20,870 nucleotides of DNA from Baffinella frigidus (taxonomy: Eukaryota; Cryptophyceae; Cryptomonadales; Baffinellaceae), in the NCBI GenBank assembly GCA_026770585.1, contig MU646396.1, positions 85,005-105,874 of the forward strand, in the 5' to 3' direction. The position numbers were made by a program, and so were the translations under genes. The stretch's first letter is position 1. The number at the start of each line of letters is the position of its first letter. Of the stretch, positions 14,115-20,870 are shown in pieces. The notes under the pieces were generated by a model that did not search any database, was not told the origin of the DNA, and worked only from the letters and a program-made list of their open reading frames with translations.

Positions 14115-14568
14115 CCGAACAACTGGAGGCAACCCCACGCCTATCACCGAGTCGCAGCTGTGCTAGATCATGGTCTACAGAATGGGAGAAGTCGATGGGG
14201 CGTGCCACCTGGAGGCTCTCCGCAAAAATCTCGAAGGCGTCGCTCACCATTTTGCCCAGCCCCGACTTCTTCGTGTTTGCTCCCGCGCTGCCCCCCACCC
14301 CCCCAGGCAGAGCAAGGTAGGGTTGTGGACGTGTCGCGCCACGAGACGGGAACGTGGCGGGACGCCTCGCCCCGGGGGGCAAGGGCGGGATAGGGTACGG
14401 GGGGGGGCAGTTTGGGTTGAGCTTCGGGCGCGGCAGAGGCCGCGGAACGGAGTTGAGGAAGAACGGGGGGCGCGGCGGGGGGGGGGCTGGCTTGCTGCCC
14501 GTGGGTGTGCGGGGAGCGTGGGGGGACGGGGAGGGGCACGCAGAGTCGGGCGGGGGGGAGGTCGACAT
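14062..14568 (-). CDS. Doubtful Pro-rich ORF, possible separate gene
   Basis: The minus-strand frame of 168 codons starts at 14568 (MSTSPPPDSACPSP), is Pro-rich for about 75 residues, then becomes protein-like (NTKKSGLGKMVSDAFEIFAE). Candidate donors occur (AAAATG|GTGAGC; CTCCAG|GTGGCA), so the 3' part may be intron. It overlaps the last exon of the plus-strand orphan gene by about 53 bp and shares a 226-bp upstream region with the gene at 14795. The GC-rich skew also opens Gly/Arg-rich frames on the plus strand, so this may not be coding. Confidence 0.3.
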   Translation of the reverse strand: MSTSPPPDSACPSPSPHAPRTPTGSKPAPPPPRPPFFLNSVPRPLPRPKLNPNCPPPYPIPPLPPGARRPATFPSRGATRPQPYLALPGGVGGSAGANTKKSGLGKMVSDAFEIFAESLQVARPIDFSHSVDHDLAQLRLGDRRGVASSCSVSALVCKRFVSCWASFF

Positions 14569-14620
14569 GATGCGCCCGCCAGAACTTCACTTTATGGAGC
14601 TTTTGACCAGATCCGCCTAC

Positions 14621-14681
14621 TTCAAAAGTGACTTTCGGATTTATCCACTTTTCAAAAGTGACTTTCCCTCAAAAGTCCTCA
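14621..14681 (+). promoter_or_regulatory. Direct repeats upstream of the 14795 gene
   Basis: TTCAAAAGTGACTTTC occurs identically at 14621-14636 and 14651-14666 (period 30), with a third partial CTCAAAAGTCC at 14668. The second copy sits in a near-palindrome, ACTTTTCAAAAGT (14648). It is about 130-170 bp upstream of the ATG in locally AT-rich DNA. A transcription factor site is inferred. GTGACTTT also occurs at 1620. Confidence 0.45.
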
Positions 14682-14794
14682 GACCCAGTTTACAACGCAG
14701 TTTTATAGTGCACCAGATTTAGAGCAGCATAGCACGGGCATCGCCTCCTCTTTCCTCCTGCTCGTATTCCTCCGCCACAGGCGCAGCACGTTTC

Positions 14795-16153
14795 ATGGCT
14801 AGACCAGAGCAGCCCGCGACGCGGGTGCAGTCCGTCGTCGGCGTGATCGCGGTCACCCTCCTCTTCGCCGCGGTCACCTCTTTCGCGGTCGTCGTTTCGC
14901 AGCAGCAGGCGACCGAGCTGCTGGGCCCGCATGAGCAAGTGATTGATGTCCCGCAGCGGTTGCCCGGCTACGCGGCGCAGGAGGAGGCGGAGCTGGACAA
15001 CGAGGAGATTGCTGCTGCACAACTGATGAGGCGCAAGGCGGCGGGCTCCATCCCCTCTCAGTTTGCCCAGGCGAACGAGGTGGAGGTCCAGAAGGCGCTT
15101 GTGGACCATGGCGTGGCACACCTGCCGGTCTCGACTGCAAGGAAGCAGTTCAACAAGGTGACCTTGGCTACCATTACGCATTCGACGGCCTCCTCTCTTA
15201 ATGCCCACGCTCACGCCCGGGATTCGGTTTCGCCTGCGCGGGATCAGTTCAACAAGGTGACCGGCGTAGACATCACTGCTGCCAAGGTCGCTTCCCTGCA
15301 AGGAGAACTGCAGGCGTCCCAGGCTCTCGCCCCGCAGTTCCACCCCTACGAGTCGACGGAGAAGGGGGTGCGTGGCGCGGCCGAGCACCGCCTCCAGGTC
15401 AAGACGGCCGTGGCGACGGCGCAGGGCGCCGTCGCCACGGCGCTGCAGTCTAAGACGGCGGTGGCGGAGAAGGCGGTGCGCAAACAGCTCTTGACGGTCT
15501 CCATCCCGGCAAGCCAACGCCTGGCCAAGGCAGACCCGCGCCGGCCGGCCGAGCCCATGGCAGTGGCGCCGGCGACGCAAACCGCGCTGGACATTGTGTC
15601 TCCTGCGGTGGTGCCCGCGGAGGCTGCTGAGGCTGAGTCGACAGAGGCCAGTGTCGGGGTGCCTAAGCAGGCTCCCGCGGACGCGGGGCAGGGGAAGCTC
15701 GAGGCCAAGGGCGTCGACGTCAAGGGCACGACGTGGAACCTGCTGGGTAACTGGCAGGGCGTGGGCTCGCTCGACGACCACCCGGCCGACGTTGAGGTCC
15801 CCATTGCTGACGCCAAGGTCGGGGAGCCGCTCGTTGGGGAGCCGCTGCTCGAGGCCGAGCAGGAGGAAGAGGGGGGAACCCGCGCGCAGGCGTCTGCCGT
15901 TGCGGGGTCGCAGCGCCTCGCGTCTGCCCCCCACACACACGCAGCACAGCCCGGCGCGCACCTGCTCGCGGGCGCCAAGGGGATGGACACCTTCGTCAAG
16001 GTGCGCGCGGTGGCGCCGGCGGCTGCGGCCGCGGTGGACCACAGCCGGGCGCTAGAGCTTCGGTCGCCTGCGCTGGCGCTCCACACGCTGCGGGACAAGG
16101 TGCGCGCGGACAGCCCTCAGGCTCAGGAGCCGCTATTCGAGCGTATCTTCTGA
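14795..16153 (+). CDS. 452-aa Ala-rich protein with N-terminal membrane segment and internal repeats
   Basis: Unrecognised family; a single uninterrupted ORF. Residues 11-34 (VQSVVGVIAVTLLFAAVTSF and on) form one hydrophobic helix after a short basic end, fitting a signal anchor with the rest outside the cytosol or in a lumen. Residues 112-128 and 145-161 are a 17-residue repeat with period 33 (VSTARKQFNKVTLATIT; VSPARDQFNKVTGVDIT, 12 of 17 identical), and a weaker relative (PSQFAQANEVEV) lies near residue 87. The middle is Ala/Val/Lys-rich (KTAVATAQGAVATALQSKTA), perhaps helical. The tail is Pro/Ala/Glu-rich (VGEPLVGEPLLEAEQEEEGG) and ends PLFERIF. GC-rich third codon positions favour this frame. 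A 450-codon minus ORF across it is Arg/Leu-rich and reads as its shadow. Function unknown; the low-complexity content leaves some doubt. Confidence 0.72.
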   Translation: MARPEQPATRVQSVVGVIAVTLLFAAVTSFAVVVSQQQATELLGPHEQVIDVPQRLPGYAAQEEAELDNEEIAAAQLMRRKAAGSIPSQFAQANEVEVQKALVDHGVAHLPVSTARKQFNKVTLATITHSTASSLNAHAHARDSVSPARDQFNKVTGVDITAAKVASLQGELQASQALAPQFHPYESTEKGVRGAAEHRLQVKTAVATAQGAVATALQSKTAVAEKAVRKQLLTVSIPASQRLAKADPRRPAEPMAVAPATQTALDIVSPAVVPAEAAEAESTEASVGVPKQAPADAGQGKLEAKGVDVKGTTWNLLGNWQGVGSLDDHPADVEVPIADAKVGEPLVGEPLLEAEQEEEGGTRAQASAVAGSQRLASAPHTHAAQPGAHLLAGAKGMDTFVKVRAVAPAAAAAVDHSRALELRSPALALHTLRDKVRADSPQAQEPLFERIF

Positions 16154-16284
16154 GCCGGGGGGGGGGGCGCCAAGCGGGCTCGTGTTAACAGTACATTCTT
16201 TTCCCAGATTCCGCCTCCCGTCTCTGCAAGCAAGCGCGGGTTTGCGTGGGTGGGCTGCCGAGGGGCAGTGCGCTACATGCCTGT

Positions 16285-16384
16285 ACAGGGGTACCTCGCT
16301 CGTAAGGAGCCGCGCCCCCCCCCCCCCAGGACCAACCTATGCTACAGTAACCATGGGTATCACAGGCCTACTCATGTAAAGCTG
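16285..16384 (+). mobile_element. MITE family B, left part (copy 4)
   Basis: GTACAGGGGTACCTCGCTCG is followed by TAAGGAGCCGCG, poly-C and AGGACCAACC, matching the left arm of the family. No matching right end follows directly. A separate foldback (16407-16603) lies just beyond, so the copy may be truncated or interrupted. Confidence 0.6.
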
Positions 16385-16406
16385 CAGGAATCAGGCGGTG
16401 AAGGTA

Positions 16407-16603
16407 ATAGTTTCCGACACCTTCGTGAAGGAATAATGGCTCCAAGCCCCGTACAAATTGTGTACGGGATACGACCATGGACACGACCATGAGGTGGTTG
16501 AAATGTCCATGAAGGGTTTTTTAGGGTCGTGTCCCAATGTGTGGTTCAAAATTTGTACCAGGGCTTGGATCCATTATTCCTTCACGAAGGTGTTGTGAAC
16601 TAT
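16407..16603. mobile_element. 197-bp foldback element
   Basis: ACACCTTCGTGAAGGAATAA (16417) and the complement of the right end align through about 45 bp with few mismatches, and the outer ATAGTT/AACTAT adds to the stem. Further in, GGACACGACC pairs with GGTCGTGTCC. GGTGAAGG flanks both sides (16396 and 16614), a possible 8-bp target duplication, though not exactly adjacent. It is non-coding. Confidence 0.72.
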
Positions 16604-16629
16604 GAAAGTTGGTGGTGAAGGGTACTTGT

Positions 16630-16881
16630 ACATTCGGTGCCTCGCTCACAAGGAGTCGCGCCTTCCCCAGGACCACCGCAGGGCTGTAGATGGCCGTACA
16701 TCATGTACTGTACTCGAGATAACTTCTTGAATGCAAGAACACGAGGAGAGAATCCGGTCGGTGCGGTTTTCTGAAGAAAACGTCACCCAGACACCCCTGT
16801 GGGGTCCAGTCGTAGGCCCATGACTAGGAGCATAGGAACACCTTACGGGCTGTGCGTGTCCTTAATTTCGAGTACCCCTGT
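16630..16881. mobile_element. MITE family B, diverged copy 5
   Basis: The left end ACATTCGGTGCCTCGCTCAC with AGGAGTCGCG and CCCCAGGACCACC, and the right end TCGAGTACCCCTGT with GTCGTAGGCCCATGACTAGG, match family B. The interior is longer (252 bp) and not self-complementary throughout, suggesting an insertion or rearrangement. Confidence 0.5.
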
Positions 16882-17246
16882 AGGGCCACCACCCAGTTTG
16901 CAGCTCGTCCTCGCTCGAAGGGCAAGGAAGTCGAGTTGAGATCGAACTACGCCGCTCATTGAGTGGGCTGTATCCAAAAGCCACCACACGGTCTCGCTGG
17001 ATACACCCGAGATAATCCCTCTCCTGCCCGAGGCGGGCCTTTTCTAGGACTCTTTCCTAGGAAGACACGCTGCGTCATCTCCCTCGTCGTGAGAATACTA
17101 GAGTGCTAGGAGCAGTGTGGCCCACGAGTTCCAGCAAAGGCCATTCAGTTTTTAAATGAGTAAACCCACAAAAAACTGGCCAGTTCTGGCATGCAGACAC
17201 CAGTTTTAGTAAAACCACCCCTTTGGAATTCCTACAATTCATTGAG
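16882..17246. other. Intergenic, no gene seen
   Basis: It contains CTGGATACACCCGA (about 17000), also found at about 3352, and otherwise short unique sequence. Minus-strand frames here overlap repeat C and show no protein character. Confidence 0.4.
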
Positions 17247-17349
17247 TGAGACATCTTTAATAATACCATCACGGCCACCAGGTGTTGACCCCCACAGAGG
17301 CTTTGTCTGAGCAAGGGCGACGAGAGAGGTCACGCGCACCTTACGTACG
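17247..17349 (+). repeat. Dispersed repeat C, second copy
   Basis: The segment aligns with 11645-11744 through TAATACCATCACGGCCACC, CCCCCACAGAGGCTTTGTCTG and AGCAAGGGCGACGAGAGAGG, about 75-80 per cent by eye, in the same orientation. Confidence 0.65.
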
Positions 17350-17659
17350 ATCAATTCAATCCCAACGGAAGCGGGGTCGGAGTCCTCTTACCACCCACCC
17401 CTGCTGATTCCCCCTGCGCCGGAAGGTTCGATGCTTGAAACAAAGCAGGATTATCCTGCGGAAAGGGTTGGTGTCCGCCTATCAACACAGCGGACTTCGA
17501 AAGGATTTCGTGAATAACACACACATGGATAAGTGATTTCGGTATCTAAGCCACGAAACCACCAAATTTCCCTTTGTAGCCCGCTGTGTGGGTTGGGAGT
17601 TCAAACCATCTCAGGAGTCTAGAGGCGAACAGAACGTATTAGAGGACAACCCTGCAACT

Positions 17660-18410
17660 GGATTTCGGGGTTTAGGGTTGAAGGTTGAGGTTTAGGGTTG
17701 AGGGTTGAGGGGTAAGTGTTGAAGATTGAGGGTTTGGGGTTCAGGGTTTAGAGTTTGGGGCTGCGGGTTTAGGGTTTAAAGTTTAGGGTTGAGGGTTTAG
17801 GGATTAGGGTTTAGAGTGTAGGGTTTAGGGTTTAGGGTTTAGGGTTTAGGGTTTGGTTGTTTAGGCTTTATGGTTTAGGGTTTAGGGTGTAGGGTTTAAA
17901 GTTGGAGGCTCAGGGGTCAAGTTTTAGGGTGTAGCGTGTAGAATGTAAGGTTTCCGATGTCAGGATTGAGATTTGAGGTTCAAGGTTTAGGGTTTCGGGT
18001 TTGGGGGTTCAGGTTTGGGGTTCAGGGTTTGGGGTTTAATGTTCAGGGTTCAGGGCTCAGGGATTAGGGTTTGAGGGATTAGGGTTTGGGCTTTATGGTT
18101 GATGGTTTAGGGATTAGGATTTGGGGTTTAGGGTTTAGGGTTTAGGGTTTAAGGTTGAAGGTTTGGGGATGAGGGTGCAGGGCTCAGGTTCGACGGTTTA
18201 CGGTTCACGGTTCACGCTTCAGGGTTGAGGGTTCAGGTTTTAGGGTTTGGGGTTAAGGGTTTAGGGTTTAGGGTTTCGGGTTTAGGGTTTAGGGTTTAGG
18301 GTTTGGGATTTGATTTTAGGGTGCAGGGTTTTTGTGTTCAGGGTTCAGGGTCTATCGTGTAGGGTTCAAGGGTTTGGTTTAGGGTGTTGGATTCAGGGCT
18401 TCAAGGTCGC
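17660..18410 (+). repeat. Degenerate TTTAGGG array
   Basis: About 750 bp of TTTAGGG, TTGAGGG, TTCAGGG, TTTGGGG and TTTACGG variants with few runs of identical units. The orientation places the G-strand 5' to 3' toward the right end of the window, as expected near a chromosome end on that side. No gene is seen. Confidence 0.92.
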
Positions 18411-19224
18411 AAAGCTAGTGCACTGGTGTGCACGGACGCCTTTCTTCGAGAGGGCCGTGCCTTGCTTCGAGCAGGCGAAGGGGCGGGCGCTTTACGGAGG
18501 TGCGCGCTCGTATGCGATTTTAATCTTGTTTGCGCACACGTGTTGTCGTGCACCTAATACGTGATTTACAACGCGATTTACAACGCGATTTCACCGTCAG
18601 CCAGGGTGCCTTTCCTTGAGAAAGACCTTGCTTCGCGTCGAGCAGGCGGGGATGTGGACCATGCAGCGGGCAGCGCTCCAGGGTCGGAACCGTCACAGAT
18701 GTTGCCAACCTTGAAGGGGCGACACCAGAGATAGAGGTTGAACGGCGGAAGGAAGGTTTCGGGACCCGAGCGAAGCGGGTAACTGTTTTTCTGTTCTTTC
18801 GGTAACCGGGGCTCAAATCGTACGGGGTTACTGAGTTACCGCCGCGGTAATCGACAACAGGGAAATCGCAGTTTAGGGTTTCCCCATAGGGCGGTAACCA
18901 AGGGTGAAGGGAAACCAAGTGGGCGTCAAAGACTGAGCGCTGCAAGACTCGAAAGATAATACGTGCGGTTTGGAGCCATTGGATTGGAACCGATCGGGCC
19001 GTTGTTGGCTAAAAAATCCCCTTCGCGGCCCCCAAAGAGTCGAGAAGACTGTGGCCGGCTGTGCCCCCCTTCACGAGAGACGACCCCCCTGGTTACCTCC
19101 AGTAACCGTGAATCGCCCGAAAACCGGTAACGGTAACCACAGATAGGCTGGGTTGCCGAGTGACCCGAACGTCTACTCCACTTTTATGATAAGCAGCTAT
19201 TCTGGGGGAGTAAAACCCCAAAAG
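18411..19224. other. Unique block between telomere-like arrays
   Basis: No convincing gene is seen. It contains a duplicated segment (18436-18490 and 18604-18655: GCCTTTCTTCGAGAG / GCCTTTCCTTGAGAA ... GAGCAGGCG), a small tandem CGATTTACAACG (about 18563-18585) and a cluster of GGTAAC/GTTACC motifs between 18776 and 19140. A 141-codon minus ORF (18520-18945) has no recognisable feature. Confidence 0.5.
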
Positions 19225-20870
19225 GGTTGAAGCTTTGGGGTCTAGGGTTGAGGGTTTAGGGTTTAGAGTTTGGGGTTTGGGGTTTAGGGTTTGGGGACTA
19301 GGGTTTAGGGATTAGGGATTAGGGTTTAGGGTTTCGGGTTTAGGTTTCAGTGCTTAGGGTTTCGGGTTTAGGGTTTAGAGTTTAGGGTTTAGGGTTTAGG
19401 GTTTGGGGTTCAGGGTTCGGTGTCAAGGTTTCAGGGTTTACGGTTTGGGGTTTAAGATTCAGGGTTTAAGGGTTTAGGTTTTGGGCTTAGGGTTCAGGGT
19501 TTAGGGTCTAGTTGTGAGGGTTTAGGGTTAAGGGTTTAGGGTTTGAGGTTTAGGGTTGAGGGTTTAGGGTTTGGTGCTTGAGGTTAAGGATTTAGTGTTC
19601 AGGGTGTAGTATTGAAGGTTTAGGGTCTAGGGTTTAGGGGTTTAGGGTTTGGGATTTAGGGTTGACGGTTGACGGTTTAGGGTTCAGGGTTGATGGTTGA
19701 TGGTTGATGGTTGAGGGTTGAAGGTTTAGGGTTTATGGTTTTAGGTTTAGGGTTTAGGGCTGAGGGTTTGGGATTTAGGGTTGAGGGTTAAGGGTTCAAG
19801 GATTAAGGATTAAGGATTTACGGTTTACGGTAGGGTTTAGGGTTTAGGGTTTAGGGCGTAGGGTTTGAGGTTTAGGGTTTAGAGTTTAGTGTTTAGGGCT
19901 TAGGGCTTAGGGTTCAGGGTTCAGGGTTCAGGGTTCCGGGTTCAGGGTTTAGGGTTCAGGGTTAGGGGTCAAGAGTTCAAGGTGTAGGGGTTACGGTTCA
20001 CGGTTTTCGGATTAGGGGTTAGGGTTTAGGGTTTAGGGTTGAGGGTTTAGGGATGAGTGTCTAGGTTTTACGGTATAGGGTTTAGGGTTTGGGGTTGATG
20101 ATATAGGATTTATGTTTTACGGTTTACGGTTTACGGTTTACGGTTTACGGTTTACGGTTTACGGTTTACAGTATAGGGTTGGCGGTGTAGGGTGTAGAAA
20201 GTAGAGTTGAGTGTTGAGGGTTTATGATTTACGTTTTAGGATTCAGGGTTTGGGGTTTAAGTTTTAGGGTTCATTGTTTATTGTTTATGGTTAGGGGGTA
20301 AGGGTTAAGGGTTAAGAGTTCAAGGCGTAGGGGTTACGGTGTACGGTTTTGGGTGTAAGGTTTAGGGTTGAGGGTTGAGGGTTTAGGGATGAGGGTTTAG
20401 GTTTTACGGTATAGGGTTTAGGGTTTGGGGTAGACGGTTCAGGATTTACGGTTTACGGTTTACGGTTTACGGTATAGGGTTTGCGGTGTAGGGTGTAGAA
20501 AGTAGAGTTGAGTGTTGAGGGTTTATGGTTCACGTTTTAGGATTTAGGTTTTAGGGTTCAAGTTCTAGGGTTCAGTGTTTATGGTTTAGGGTTCAGGGCT
20601 TAGGTTTTCGGGTTCAGGGTTTAGAGTTAAGGGTCTAGGGTTCTAGGGTTCAAGGTGAGGGTTAAGGGTTCAGTGTTTATGGTCAGGGTTCAGGGTTAAG
20701 GGTCAAGGGTCAAGAGTTCAAGGCGTAGGGGTCACGGTGTACGGTTTTCGGTTTAGGGGTTAGGGTTTAGGGTTTAGGGTTTAGGGATGAGGGTCTAGGT
20801 TTTACGGTATAGGGTTTAGGGTTTGGGGTTGATGGTATAGGATTTATGGTTTACGGTTTACGGTTTACGG
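19225..20870 (+). repeat. Degenerate TTTAGGG array with higher-order repeat
   Basis: The block consists of TTTAGGG variants, including pure TTTACGG runs (about 20110-20166, 20440-20472 and at the right edge). From about 19971 a longer unit recurs: AAGAGTTCAAGG starts at 19971, 20314 and 20712, each followed by the same order of variant heptamers, including GTAGAAAGTAGAGTTGAGTG in the first two. No gene is seen. Confidence 0.92.

Noticed and set aside
14690-16042. 450-codon minus-strand ORF
   Set aside because: It mirrors the plus-strand gene at 14795, is Arg/Leu/Gly-rich as expected for the antisense of GC-rich codons, and has no recognisable feature.
17075-17314. 79-codon minus-strand ORF
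   Set aside because: It overlaps repeat C and has no support as a gene.
17585-17615. Possible tRNA T-arm (GAGTTCAAACCATC)
   Set aside because: The flanking bases do not pair into a T stem and no A box or acceptor stem is found.
18520-18945. 141-codon minus-strand ORF in the unique block
   Set aside because: No recognisable motif, it includes a tandem repeat at its end (KSRCKSRCKSR), and no splice or promoter context supports it.

Overview
The window looks like nuclear DNA of an intron-rich eukaryotic alga. The evidence is: (1) long tracts of the Arabidopsis-type telomere heptamer (TTTAGGG/CCCTAAA) and its variants; (2) coding segments that only join through GT-AG introns with matching phases; (3) a first exon at 4757 encoding a signal peptide ending THA|F followed by an Arg/Ser/Gly-rich transit-like stretch, the bipartite targeting signal typical of plastids of secondary red origin (cryptophytes, haptophytes, stramenopiles). 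A cryptophyte-like alga is my best guess; the species cannot be told from the sequence.

Layout. 1-1247 (minus): 5' part of a gene for an acidic Ala/Gly/Glu-rich low-complexity protein, three exons with matching phases, running off the left edge. 1248-1888: shared upstream region. 1889-4127 (plus): scattered exon-like pieces, one with a PDZ-type signature; the exon model is unresolved. 4128-4756: foldback elements. 4757-9849 (plus): the best-supported gene, a plastid-targeted shikimate kinase-like protein of 277 aa in eight exons. The kinase fold is recognisable but the shikimate-binding residues are replaced, so it is probably catalytically inactive, as in plant SKL proteins. About 10398-14114 (plus): an orphan multi-exon gene. 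14062-14568 (minus): a doubtful Pro-rich ORF. 14795-16153 (plus): an intronless 452-aa Ala-rich protein with an N-terminal membrane segment and internal repeats. 16154-17650: nested foldback (MITE-like) elements. 17650-20870: degenerate TTTAGGG arrays flanking a roughly 800-bp unique block, with a higher-order repeat at the right end, resembling a subtelomere.

The introns are large relative to the exons and are filled with three kinds of material: heptamer arrays related to the telomere repeat, dispersed families (A, MITE B, C, AT-rich foldbacks), and short copies ('echoes') of the edges of neighbouring exons. The echoes recur in two genes and do not match any standard feature type. Copies of families A and B each begin exactly at a splice donor in one case, which is introner-like behaviour.

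The genes show no shared pathway. The clear functional statement is limited to the plastid SK-like protein; the others are orphans or fragments.
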